From Nitrospinota bacterium (GTDB lineage Bacteria; JADFOP01), in NCBI GenBank assembly GCA_022562795.1, contig JADFOP010000045.1, forward strand, positions 1 to 17,041: a stretch of DNA of 17,041 bases. The letters are read 5' to 3'. Shown in pieces: positions 1 through 6,351 of this stretch. A program made the position numbers and the translations under genes. The notes under the pieces were generated by a model. It had not been told where the DNA came from, did not search any database, and saw only the letters and a list, made by a program, of their open reading frames with translations. Position 1 is the stretch's first letter. Each line of letters begins with the position of its first letter.

Positions 1-78
1 CGGTGGTGTTCGGGAGGAGCTGAGAGAGGAGCGGGTGGCAGTGAAGAAACGGGGGATATCGGTCTTTTATCCTGAAAA

Positions 79-1062
79 TCAGCGCTTGTTCTCGGGCGCC
101 CAGGTGTTCTCGAGGCGCAGCTCCTTGGCGTTTTCCTCCCACCAGCGTTCCCACTCCATGCGGGTGAAGGCGGCTTTGCGGGGCTCGTCAGCGGAGGGCT
201 GGGCCGTGCTGGTGCGGCCGGTAAGGGCGACGAGCTTCTTCTGCGCGGCGAGGCGCACGGGCGGGCGCGGACTGCCCAGCAGATCGATAAGCACGGGCAG
301 GCCCTGGGGCAGGCCGAGCCACTCCCCGAAGGTGCCGAGGAGGATGAGGCTCGTCGCCACAGCGCCGAGGGCGAAGCGCCTCAAGTAGGTCGCCTCCTCG
401 GCGGCCTGACGCCGCCGTCGGCGGTCCAGGGGATCTTCGTCCGCCTCAAGCAGCGGCGCCGCGCTGTAGCCGGCCCGCTCCACCGCTGCCACCAGGTCTG
501 TGCGCTCCACGACCCCTGGCAGGTAGGCTACCCGGGCCTGGGCCGTGGCGAGGTTGACCTCGGCCTCGACGACGCCCGGCAGGGCCCTCATGGACCGTTC
601 GATCTTAGAGACACACGACGCACAGTGCATCCCTTCGATGGAGAGAACGGTCCGCTCGGCGGCCAGATCGTAGCCGATGGCCTGGATAGCCTCGCGGGCC
701 TTGTGGGTTTCGAAGCGGGCGGGGTCGATCGTGAGATGCGCCCGGCCGACACCGAAGTTGACGCTCGCCGCGTCCACTCCGTCGAGGTTCTCGAGAGTCT
801 CCTCGATGCGCTTGGCGCACGAGGCGCAGTGCATCCCCTCGACGGCAACGGCCAGATGGGCAAGGCCGGGCTCGGCGGCCGGTGCGGCCTGTTGGTGTTC
901 ATCTTGCGACACATCGGTCGCTTCTGCGGTTAGGTAGGCGCCGGGGTCGGATGAGAAAGCCCCCTGGCACGAGGAGGAGCAAAAGGCATAGGTCTCACCG
1001 TCGTGCTCGACGGTGAGGATGCTATTGGAGACCTCCATCCCGCAGACGGGGTCACGTACCAT
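79..1062 (-). CDS. YHS-HMA-HMA protein: Cu+ ATPase N-terminus joined to a HEAT-like tail
   Basis: Counting from the ATG at 1062 (327 aa), residues 1-44 form a YHS-type metal-binding domain (DPVCGMEV, then FCSSSC). Residues 70-133 and 139-202 are two heavy-metal-associated domains, each with GMHCASC (Cys79/82 and Cys147/150). Residues 226-249 resemble the first helix of a P1B copper ATPase. The remaining transmembrane, actuator, DKTG and ATP-binding domains are absent. After about residue 250 the sequence becomes HEAT-like (LIDLLGSPRPPVR...ALTG), then a W-rich charged end (WERWWEENAKEL). It therefore cannot pump; it could at most bind or deliver metal. The frame could begin at a GTG (1092), but AGGAGG lies only about 1 nt from it. 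The ATG has GAGAGAG upstream and places the YHS domain at residue 1. It is the last gene of the CsoR operon. A 9-bp direct repeat marks the junction, so deletion, recombination or misassembly are all possible. Confidence 0.75.
   Translation of the reverse strand: MVRDPVCGMEVSNSILTVEHDGETYAFCSSSCQGAFSSDPGAYLTAEATDVSQDEHQQAAPAAEPGLAHLAVAVEGMHCASCAKRIEETLENLDGVDAASVNFGVGRAHLTIDPARFETHKAREAIQAIGYDLAAERTVLSIEGMHCASCVSKIERSMRALPGVVEAEVNLATAQARVAYLPGVVERTDLVAAVERAGYSAAPLLEADEDPLDRRRRRQAAEEATYLRRFALGAVATSLILLGTFGEWLGLPQGLPVLIDLLGSPRPPVRLAAQKKLVALTGRTSTAQPSADEPRKAAFTRMEWERWWEENAKELRLENTWAPENKR
295..315. repeat. 9-bp direct repeat at the ATPase/HEAT junction
   Basis: GGGCAGGCC occurs at 295-303 and again at 307-315, 12 nt apart. 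On the coding (minus) strand both copies read Gly-Leu-Pro, residues 250-252 and 254-256. This is exactly where copper-ATPase similarity stops and HEAT-like similarity starts. Short homology of this kind fits either illegitimate recombination or an assembler joining two sequences. Confidence 0.6.
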
Positions 1063-1109
1063 GAGGTTTCTCTCTCTCGTCGGGGGCAGCACCCCTCCTG
1101 GGTGTAGTC

Positions 1110-1143
1110 ATTCTAACATGGGGATTTGTCGAGCCCCTGTCAA
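1110..1143 (-). promoter_or_regulatory. possible internal promoter before the HMA gene
   Basis: The minus strand has a perfect TTGACA at 1143-1138. The candidate -10 elements are poor: CATGTT at the ideal 17-nt spacing (1120-1115), or TAGAAT at a 22-nt spacing (1115-1110). It could give the last gene some independent expression. Confidence 0.3.
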
Positions 1144-1168
1144 GAAAGGCCCGAGCCTCGTAGAGGCT
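1142..1168 (-). terminator. weak terminator-like hairpin after the PCYCGC-like gene
   Basis: The minus strand carries AGCCTC-TAC-GAGGCT (1168-1154), a perfect 6-bp stem, then CGGGCC and a short T-rich run TTTCTT. It sits about 95 nt past the stop codon of the preceding gene. The stem is short and the T run interrupted, so at best it attenuates. Confidence 0.3.
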
Positions 1169-1262
1169 GCCCGGCATGCTCAGACTCGACGAAGGGCGCG
1201 TAAGTTGATTGGTTGGTCCGTAAAGTAGAAAATTACCAGGTTTCATGGTACTCCCCTTAGGT

Positions 1263-1733
1263 CTATCCGAAGCGCCGGTCGATGGCCTGCTGAACCTCAT
1301 CGGGACAGAGGCCATCGCCGACCATCTCTGCGGCCATCTCCGCCTCGGTGAGGCAGACGTTGCAGTTGGCCGCGTGGGTGTCGGCGTAGCATGAAAGTAG
1401 GCTCTTGTGGCCCATGTTCTCCTTGCAGCGGCAGTAACAGTAGAGCCGGTCCAAAACGGCCGGTATCGCCTTGGCCGTAGCGTAGGCCGTACGGACCCGG
1501 CCAACAAAGAAGGACGATGGCAAAACAGAACGCAGCTCGGCCAGTCCGACCTCCTCCAGCGAGCAATTGGCTGCGGCAGCTTGAAGCTCGGCCGGGCTGG
1601 GTTGTCTCGCATAGAAGTAGTAGCCGACAGCGGCGGCTAGGATGAGGAAAGCGCCGACGACCGGAGTAAACCACTTCTTTAGGCGGCGCCTGGCAACGCC
1701 TGTCCTGGCCTTGGCCTTTTTCTTCTTGCCCAT
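1263..1733 (-). CDS. PCYCGC-motif-like membrane-anchored Cys-rich protein
   Basis: This 156-aa protein has a very basic N-terminus (GKKKKAKAR, RRRLKK) followed by one membrane helix at about residues 25-42, so the rest should lie outside the cytoplasm. The C-terminal half carries LYCYCRC (Cys99, 101, 103), SCYADTH (Cys115, His120) and NCNVC (Cys124, 127), with a further Cys143. This spacing matches the PCYCGC family (PF13798-like), which I recall as secreted or lipid-anchored Cys-rich proteins without a defined biochemical role; here PCYCGC reads LYCYCRC. The dense thiols and the CsoR operon suggest binding of Cu(I) or another soft metal, which is inference. The ATG start is supported by AGGAGG 10 nt upstream. 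Confidence 0.75.
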   Translation of the reverse strand: MGKKKKAKARTGVARRRLKKWFTPVVGAFLILAAAVGYYFYARQPSPAELQAAAANCSLEEVGLAELRSVLPSSFFVGRVRTAYATAKAIPAVLDRLYCYCRCKENMGHKSLLSCYADTHAANCNVCLTEAEMAAEMVGDGLCPDEVQQAIDRRFG

Positions 1734-1837
1734 GGGACTCGATCCTCCTGTTGGCCCTCTCTCCCGTGTCGGGGGCCCGTCGTGGCTAAAATGCAGATGG
1801 TTATTGGAAGGCGCACCGTCGCCCGACGACCGGCAGG

Positions 1838-2029
1838 CTACCGCCGCTTTGCTTTCACTCCCTCCTCAATCTCTTGGCTCTCTTCCCGACGAGGCAGCTC
1901 GTCGGCCCCGCCGTGCTCATCAGAACTTTCACCACGGCGATGTTGATGTCCTCCGCAGCAGCCCATCCCGCTTCTGTGCATGAACCAGAAAAGACCCACG
2001 AGCAATACAATCCATATCCAGTTATCCAT
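1838..2029 (-). CDS. tiny one-TM protein with a CC/His-rich tail
   Basis: A 63-aa protein beginning MDNWIWIVLL: one hydrophobic helix (about residues 4-17), then HRSGMGCCGGHQH and a charged hydrophilic tail rich in E, D, R and K. The ATG at 2029 is preferred over the upstream GTG at 2038. AAGGAGG lies about 10 nt before the ATG but almost touches the GTG. The vicinal cysteines followed by GHQH form a plausible soft-metal site next to the membrane. Similar short Cys/His-tailed membrane proteins accompany copper and mercury genes elsewhere, but I cannot name a family firmly. It lies between the possible 22-aa peptide and the PCYCGC-like gene. Confidence 0.6.
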   Translation of the reverse strand: MDNWIWIVLLVGLFWFMHRSGMGCCGGHQHRRGESSDEHGGADELPRREESQEIEEGVKAKRR

Positions 2030-2052
2030 CTCCTTCACCCCTCCTTGGTAAT

Positions 2053-2068
2053 GTCCCTATATTAGGAC
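2053..2068. promoter_or_regulatory. imperfect palindrome containing a TAATAT -10-like element
   Basis: GTCC-CTATATTA-GGAC is palindromic at 12 of 16 positions. On the minus strand it includes TAATAT, a possible -10 for the 63-aa gene, but no acceptable -35 lies 16-18 nt upstream. It could also be a small operator. Confidence 0.2.
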
Positions 2069-2191
2069 TCATTGTTCTTCCCGTTTAATGCTACAAGCCC
2101 TCTTGTGCCGGTTGCCTGACCCCCTTCATCGAACGCTGGTGTTCCCATCATCTGGAACAAGGGTTTGTTGGTTAAGGTGGGCAGTTTTGCG

Positions 2192-2260
2192 TCATGCCCA
2201 GGACGGGTGGTGGCAGCCGTCCTTACAGTGGGCCACCCGTGGGATCATGAATCGTCTCAT
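2192..2260 (-). CDS. possible 22-residue His/Cys peptide (micro-ORF)
   Basis: An ATG at 2260-2258 opens a 22-codon frame ending in TGA (2194-2192). GGAGG (within AAAGGAGG) sits 7 nt upstream, as good a ribosome-binding site as any in the window. The peptide has a basic start (MRRF) and the cluster HCKDGCHH at residues 11-18, two Cys and three His within eight residues, a spacing suited to a metal site. It lies in the 264-nt gap between the YncE-like and 63-aa genes, in the same direction as the operon. It may be a metal-binding peptide or a regulatory leader peptide. Its size means the frame could be chance; the ribosome-binding site and metal-ligand composition are the only support. Confidence 0.4.
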   Translation of the reverse strand: MRRFMIPRVAHCKDGCHHPSWA

Positions 2261-2287
2261 CACATATCCTCCTTTCCTTTCTAAGCC

Positions 2288-2311
2288 CCTCGGCTACTCC
2301 TTTTGCCGAGG
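2288..2311. repeat. hairpin spanning the stop codon of the YncE-like gene
   Basis: CCTCGGC (2288-2294) and GCCGAGG (2305-2311) form a perfect 7-bp inverted repeat with a 10-nt loop containing the stop codon of the YncE-like gene. No T run follows on the minus strand, so it is unlikely to be an intrinsic terminator. It could stabilise the upstream mRNA or set the level of the genes beyond. Confidence 0.4.
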
Positions 2312-3379
2312 CAGCGGTCCTCCGGCTCTGAAGTCCCCTTTCCCCCCATGTCGGCCGATGGGGAGGACGACCGTGGTCTCATGGGGCTCGGGCCAAAGGG
2401 GGATGCTTGTTTGGACCGTCAAGGTCTCGGGCTCCAGCACCCAGATTTTGCCCAGCTTTTCGTCGTTCACGTAGATGCGCTTGCCGTCGGGTGTCACGGT
2501 CAGGTGGCCCGGACCCTTACCGAGGGGTTTCATCCGCACCACTTTCCGGCTGTGAAGGTCAATAGCCGCGACCGTTTTCCCGCCGCGGCTCGCCACGTAG
2601 AGAACCTTCCCGTCGCGCGAGAGTCCCAGGCCATGGGGCCCCTGGGCCACAGGGATGCGAGCCACCTCTTTTCTCACCTCCAGGTCCACCACCGAGACGT
2701 CGTTGGAGAAGGCGTTCGAGACGTAAAGCCATCTGCCCGCCCCATCAATGGTCAAATGATCAGGTCCGGCACCAAGCGGAACCGTGGCGACGACTTCGAA
2801 GGTGTTGCCATCGATTACCGAGAGGGTGTCGACGCCCTTGTTGGTTACGTAAATGACCCCACCATTAGGGGAAGTCACGATGGAGTTGGCTCTCTTCCCC
2901 GTCGGGACGTGCTTGATGACTCGGCGGCTCGGGATGTCGATGACGGCAATCCCTCCTCGGGCGGGCACGCTGACGTAGGCGTGATTCCCCTGGGGGTTGA
3001 CGAAGGCGTGGTGGCTGTCGCCCCCTACATCGAGGCGGGCCAACGTCTGGAAGGTTTTGGTGTCGAGGATAGCCACCCGGATCGGTACAGGCGAGGAGTT
3101 AGCCTTGAGCTTCCGGCTGGTGGTGACCAGGTAACGCCCGTCAGGGGTGGCCGCCACCCCATGTGGATTCCACCCAGCCGCCAGGGTACCCATGACTTGG
3201 CCCGTGGCAATGTCGATGGCCGCAACGTTATGCGACGGCCCCATGGCCACGTAGGCTATCCCTTTGGATAGCTTTGAAGCGGGAACCTCGTTGTTGGAGT
3301 CATTGGCCTGAAGGGAACGAACCCCGACAAGGCCAAAGAGCCCTACCATCATCATCACGACATACCAGCGCACTCTCAT
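2294..3379 (-). CDS. secreted YncE/YVTN-type beta-propeller protein
   Basis: A 361-aa protein with a signal peptide (MRVRWYVVMMM..., likely cut after SLQA near residue 24). Repeated propeller blades of the YVTN/cytochrome-D1-like class follow: IAYVAMGPSHNVAAID, HAYVSVPARGGIAVID, VIYVTNKGVDTLSVID, WLYVSNAFSNDVSVVD and VLYVASRGGKTVAAID. About seven blades fill the mature length. No haem or PQQ ligand motif is evident. Family members are periplasmic propellers of mostly unknown function. The ATG at 3379 is chosen over one at 3394: GGAGGT lies about 8 nt before it, and it starts 1 nt after the upstream stop codon, whereas the 3394 start has no ribosome-binding site. It is probably co-translated with the upstream secreted protein and may work with it in the periplasm on metals. 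Confidence 0.85.
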   Translation of the reverse strand: MRVRWYVVMMMVGLFGLVGVRSLQANDSNNEVPASKLSKGIAYVAMGPSHNVAAIDIATGQVMGTLAAGWNPHGVAATPDGRYLVTTSRKLKANSSPVPIRVAILDTKTFQTLARLDVGGDSHHAFVNPQGNHAYVSVPARGGIAVIDIPSRRVIKHVPTGKRANSIVTSPNGGVIYVTNKGVDTLSVIDGNTFEVVATVPLGAGPDHLTIDGAGRWLYVSNAFSNDVSVVDLEVRKEVARIPVAQGPHGLGLSRDGKVLYVASRGGKTVAAIDLHSRKVVRMKPLGKGPGHLTVTPDGKRIYVNDEKLGKIWVLEPETLTVQTSIPLWPEPHETTVVLPIGRHGGKGDFRAGGPLPRQKE

Positions 3380-3380
3380 C

Positions 3381-3986
3381 CTACTTACCTCCATACATTG
3401 CGAGCCTTGAATTTCCGTCGGGCCTTGGGCCCAAATTTTCTGTCTTGGTTAGGGTGAGGTCCCACCGGAAGCGCCTCTCGGGGACACCTCCCACCTCCTG
3501 GATCACAACCTCGATGAAGCGGGTTTCGGGGCGGGTGACAGGCGAGCCGTCCGGCCTCGTTGCTGAAAACTTCAGGACGCCGTATCGGTGGTGACCGCCA
3601 CCGCCGGGGTTGAACCATCCTGAAGGCTCGATGCTTAGGCCCCCGTTGGTTTCCAGGCGGCTCAGGCGGCCCATATCGTACTGCTCAAGGTCGACCGAAT
3701 GGGTGTTCATGCGCACCTCGAATTTGAGTTCCTCAGCCGCTGAGACATCCTCAGGTTTCAGCCAGCTTACATCGATGGTGATAGCCCCCCCGGAGTGGCT
3801 ACGGGTTACCTTCTTAGAAGTCCCAGAGGCCTCTGCAGCCATTCTAAGTCCGGTGACCAAAGCCCTTGCTGGTACGGCTGAGACTCCCTTAGGACCATCC
3901 GCATTGGGGGCCCATGCGAAAGCCACCGAGCCCACAATCAAAACCATGCCCGCGGCCGCTACGGGTACCGCGAACCATGTTTTCAT
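3381..3986 (-). CDS. secreted protein of unknown function (THSVDL / GHHRYGVL)
   Basis: A 201-aa protein with a clear signal peptide (MKTWFAVPVAAAGMVLIVGS..., cleavage near residue 24-26). The mature part looks all-beta. Short conserved-looking segments include EVRMNTHSVDL, GGGGHHRYGVLKF and a final strand-rich section (RFIEVVIQEVGG, RRFRWDL). I recall similar small secreted proteins with THS-DL and GHHR-GVL motifs in other bacteria, but not with an assigned function. The HH pair could bind metal. AAGGAGG about 7 nt before the ATG is a strong ribosome-binding site. The gene ends 1 nt before the start of the YncE-like propeller, so the two are probably made together and exported together. Confidence 0.75.
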   Translation of the reverse strand: MKTWFAVPVAAAGMVLIVGSVAFAWAPNADGPKGVSAVPARALVTGLRMAAEASGTSKKVTRSHSGGAITIDVSWLKPEDVSAAEELKFEVRMNTHSVDLEQYDMGRLSRLETNGGLSIEPSGWFNPGGGGHHRYGVLKFSATRPDGSPVTRPETRFIEVVIQEVGGVPERRFRWDLTLTKTENLGPRPDGNSRLAMYGGK

Positions 3987-4019
3987 TGCTCTTTCCTCCT
4001 TTTTCCCTCTTCGGGCCTC

Positions 4020-4307
4020 TCATACTTTGAGAGGCGGTCGGCCGCCCGCTGGGGAAAATCGGCGGTTAAAAAAGTTGAACAGTGGGACGAAGACCACGGC
4101 CGCGTAGACGCCATAGAGAAAGGTCTCGGCTAACCCGATTAAGAACCCCTGCAACGTCAACCACCGAAAGCCAGGCAGCAGGGGGCTCCACCACTGGTAC
4201 ATAGCGGCACTGGGCACCAGAAGGTCCCAGAGGACGCAAATCAAATAGCTGATGGCAAGAAACGATCCAGTGGCGTATGCCACAGTGCGAATTGAGAGGG
4301 GTTTCAT
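4020..4307 (-). CDS. DUF5676-like small membrane protein
   Basis: A 95-aa integral membrane protein with two hydrophobic segments (about residues 9-31 and 47-80). Features resembling the DUF5676 family include SYLICVLWDLL, AMYQWWSPLLPGFRWL and a FLYGVYAAVVFVPLFNFF end. No function is established for the family, which I recall as frequent beside heavy-metal ATPases and DUF2933 proteins. The start ATG overlaps the TGA of the upstream NfeD-like gene (ATGA, 4 nt), implying translational coupling. Confidence 0.75.
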   Translation of the reverse strand: MKPLSIRTVAYATGSFLAISYLICVLWDLLVPSAAMYQWWSPLLPGFRWLTLQGFLIGLAETFLYGVYAAVVFVPLFNFFNRRFSPAGGRPPLKV

Positions 4308-4750
4308 GACTTTTCCTCCTTATGCTCTAGGCCGACCGGAACCACATGGGCCATTCTTTTTTCCTGGCAGCTGCAGGTTGTCTGGCAGCCGCAGGACTTA
4401 ACCTCGGACTTGCCTGATCTCGCTCGTTGGACGAGAAGCGTCATCCCGTGCATTCCCACGATGGTGGCACGATCGCCTGAGGCGAGAGGCTCCGGGGAGC
4501 GGGCCTTCCAAAGGACGTTCTGATACCGAACACGGCCCTGGCCCTGGAAGCTCTCTGCAACCACGATTTCCCTTCCCAACATGGACTCCTTCCCGGAGGC
4601 CACCGGCTGTCGGTGGGCGCGGTAGATGAGACCGTAGAGGACGACCGAGACCACCAAGACGACTCCGTAGAGCGGAGCCGCCCAGGCCATTGGCATTACG
4701 TAGAAGAGACCGATCCCTAGCAGGGGCATCATCAAGATCAGGTGACACAC
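4304..4750 (-). CDS. NfeD-like membrane protein with CxC...CxC tail
   Basis: A 148-aa protein with an N-terminal hydrophobic region of probably two helices (residues 3-41). A cytoplasmic domain resembling the NfeD C-terminal OB fold follows (residues 57-109: LGREIVVAESFQGQGRVRY, LASGDRATIVGMHGMTLLV). Known NfeD proteins partner with stomatin/flotillin-type proteins in membrane quality control; no stomatin gene is present here. The unusual part is the last 30 residues, with CGC at 120-122 and CSC at 126-128. This four-Cys cluster is not part of a normal NfeD domain and fits a metal site. The GTG at 4750 is chosen because GAGGG lies about 7 nt upstream; ATGs at 4732 and 4729 are alternatives. 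It overlaps the next gene by 4 nt. Confidence 0.75.
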   Translation of the reverse strand: MCHLILMMPLLGIGLFYVMPMAWAAPLYGVVLVVSVVLYGLIYRAHRQPVASGKESMLGREIVVAESFQGQGRVRYQNVLWKARSPEPLASGDRATIVGMHGMTLLVQRARSGKSEVKSCGCQTTCSCQEKRMAHVVPVGLEHKEEKS

Positions 4751-4754
4751 GGCC

Positions 4755-5405
4755 CTACCCTCGATGTTCGGCCGCGACGGGGAGACGCCCCAGGGGCAAG
4801 AAGGCCGGTACGAGCTTCTTGTATCGCCGATATTCCTCCCCGAACGCGGCCTCCAGTTCGGCCTCCTCCCGGCGCGCGAGCCGGTAATACATCAGAAACA
4901 ATCCAGGGGCCATGAGGACCGTGGCGATGGTCGGCCACTGAATCAAGAACCCGAGCACTAAGACCAACAACCCTGCATACTGAGGGTGGCGGACCGTTCC
5001 GTAGATTCCGTCAGTGACCAATTCGCCCCTGGCCCGGTGAATTTTGCGCCAGCCGCGCCCCATCATTGTCAAGCCTACCAGGATAAGCCCATTGCTCACC
5101 ACCATGACCAGGGCCCACGCAGCAACGCTCCCTCCCATCAGGACGGCCACCAAATGGCCGTTCTTGTGTGAGAAGGGGTCCAGAACAGGATAGGAACGGC
5201 CCAGGATGGAAGTGAGGATATAGATGGTCAAGGGGAAGCCGTACATTTCGGTGAAAAGCGCTACCAGGAATGCCGTCATCAGGCCCATGGAGCGCCACTC
5301 CCGCTTTCTCATTGGCTTCAAGAAGCCGACAACGAATAGGCCGAATAGGAGCACGTTGAAGGCAACCGCGGCCCAGAGACCGTACGTATTGGTGTTTATC
5401 TCCAT
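4755..5405 (-). CDS. isoprenylcysteine/PEMT-type membrane methyltransferase
   Basis: A 216-aa, about five-helix membrane protein. The C-terminal third holds the signature of the ICMT/PEMT family of SAM-dependent methyltransferases: DGIYGTVRHPQYAGL (residues 132-146, with the RHPxY core), then YYRLARREEAELEAAFG (Glu180/181), which together form the SAM-binding site. Bacterial members have varied or unknown substrates; some sit in metal-resistance operons. The substrate cannot be inferred here. The ATG at 5405 is chosen over one at 5435: GAGGT lies 5 nt before it, and it falls 7 nt after the upstream stop, whereas the 5435 start lies inside the upstream gene. Confidence 0.85.
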   Translation of the reverse strand: MEINTNTYGLWAAVAFNVLLFGLFVVGFLKPMRKREWRSMGLMTAFLVALFTEMYGFPLTIYILTSILGRSYPVLDPFSHKNGHLVAVLMGGSVAAWALVMVVSNGLILVGLTMMGRGWRKIHRARGELVTDGIYGTVRHPQYAGLLVLVLGFLIQWPTIATVLMAPGLFLMYYRLARREEAELEAAFGEEYRRYKKLVPAFLPLGRLPVAAEHRG

Positions 5406-5412
5406 GGCGACC

Positions 5413-5652
5413 TCACTTACCCCCGTCCATTTCATCCCCGTGTCCGTGATGGCCCCGGCGCATCATAAAGAAGTGAATGAGGGGGCAGAGAAGGAAAACC
5501 GCCAGGATGCCGATCCCGTTAAGCGACACTCCGCTGTAGGCGATGACGCCGATTAAGACGACTGGGACGAGGCAGCATACAATCATCCAAAAGCCGTGCG
5601 AGAGGCTGGCGGCCCGTTTCGCCTCATGGGTCTCGTTGTGGGTCGCCTTCAT
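5413..5652 (-). CDS. DUF2933-like small membrane protein
   Basis: A 79-aa protein with a polar, His-containing N-terminus (MKATHNETHEAKR), a hydrophobic stretch of two short helices (FWMIVCCLVPVVLIGVIAYSG and IGILAVFLLCPLIHFFMM), and a RRGHHGHGDEMDGG tail. The CPLxHFFMxR-GHHGH ending is typical of DUF2933-like proteins found in metal-resistance loci. Cys-Cys in the first helix, CPL in the second and the His-rich tail could handle soft metals; this is inference. The ATG at 5652 is preferred to a TTG four codons upstream because GGAGG stands 6 nt before the ATG and overlaps the TTG region. Confidence 0.75.
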   Translation of the reverse strand: MKATHNETHEAKRAASLSHGFWMIVCCLVPVVLIGVIAYSGVSLNGIGILAVFLLCPLIHFFMMRRGHHGHGDEMDGGK

Positions 5653-5738
5653 GGGTTCCTCCAAGGTTCGATCTTTTACTGCAACAAGGGGAAGAAAAGG
5701 TTCTCGATGGAACGCAGCCGTCGAGTTCGAGGAGGAGA

Positions 5739-6047
5739 CTACTGAGGCGGTTTAGTGATGGGGTCGATAAGGGGTGGAACAGCGAGGAGGAAGGGGGCAA
5801 GAGATAGGATGCTGGGCAGATACACCAGGGGAATTGTAAGCGCCGCGCCGACGGCCATCGTTGTGACCGAGGCGCAAATACCGTGGGAGATGCCCATCTC
5901 ATCGTGGGTGGCGTGGTGCGTGCCGCAGAGCAGAGGAGCTAGCAAGAACAGCCCTGCCAGGAGAGCCAGAACCATCATGTTGGAACGAGTCCCGCCCCTG
6001 AAGGGAAACGCTCTCCGTATCACTGATCTTGGCCTTGAGGGCATCAT
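5739..6047 (-). CDS. two-TM protein with His/Cys-rich loop
   Basis: A 102-aa protein I do not recognise as a named family. A basic N-terminus (RPRSVIRRAFPFRGG) precedes helix 1 (about 24-41) and a long second hydrophobic region (about 60-93). Between them is a loop with Cys41, HH (44-45), His48, Asp/Glu49-50, Met51, His55 and Cys58, a dense set of potential metal ligands. With the basic end inside, the loop would face the periplasm. The start codon is one of two consecutive ATGs overlapping the csoR stop codon (ATGATG, TGA shared), so translation is coupled to csoR. GAGG lies just upstream. Confidence 0.65.
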   Translation of the reverse strand: MMPSRPRSVIRRAFPFRGGTRSNMMVLALLAGLFLLAPLLCGTHHATHDEMGISHGICASVTTMAVGAALTIPLVYLPSILSLAPFLLAVPPLIDPITKPPQ

Positions 6048-6322
6048 CGCCTCTGGGTGGAGAAATATCTCATTACTTCGTCTATCTTTCGTCGCTGGTC
6101 ATCTGTGTGACCGTGCTTGATGGCGTCGGTGACGCAGGTCTCCAGGTGCTGGCGAAGCATAAGGCGCTCGACCTGCCGAAGGGCTCCCTCCACGGAGTTG
6201 ATCTGGGTGAGGATGTCAATACAGTACCGGTGCTCCTCGACCATCCGCTGGAGGCCACGCACTTGGCCCTCGATCTTCCTGAGGCGCCTGACTAAATCTT
6301 TAGACCCTTGCTCGTCTAACAT
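6044..6322 (-). CDS. csoR: CsoR-family metal-sensing repressor
   Basis: This 92-aa all-alpha protein has the CsoR/RcnR/FrmR (DUF156) pattern: RRLRKIEGQVRGLQRMVEE, YCIDILTQ, then ALRQVERLMLRQHLETCV. Cys34, His59 and Cys63 match the C-H-C ligand set that defines Cu(I)-sensing CsoR, so copper is the likely inducer, though other thiophilic metals or reactive sulfur cannot be excluded. In known members, metal binding releases the protein from DNA. The gene is first in its operon. A strong promoter lies 55-83 nt upstream of the start codon with a perfect palindrome beside it, so autoregulation is expected. The ATG has a G-rich site (GGGGGA) close upstream. Confidence 0.92.
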   Translation of the reverse strand: MLDEQGSKDLVRRLRKIEGQVRGLQRMVEEHRYCIDILTQINSVEGALRQVERLMLRQHLETCVTDAIKHGHTDDQRRKIDEVMRYFSTQRR

Positions 6323-6351
6323 TGTTCCCCCGCTAAAATCCCTACCGAATC

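Noticed and set aside
79-1062. Calling this gene a complete copper-exporting CopA ATPase
   Set aside because: The ion-channel CPC motif, phosphorylation DKTG and ATP-binding GDGxND regions are all absent.
1052-1246. A 64-aa frame on the minus strand between the PCYCGC-like and HMA genes, with AGGGGAG 6 nt before its ATG
   Set aside because: Good ribosome-binding site, but the protein has low-complexity composition, resembles nothing I know, and overlaps the start of the HMA gene; probably chance.
2069-2155. A 29-codon minus-strand frame beginning MMGTPAFDEGG upstream of the 63-aa gene
   Set aside because: No ribosome-binding site and no recognisable motif.
2303-3271. A long plus-strand frame of 322 codons opposite the YncE-like gene
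   Set aside because: It is antisense to a clear signal-peptide propeller gene and shows no domain; a GC-rich shadow frame.
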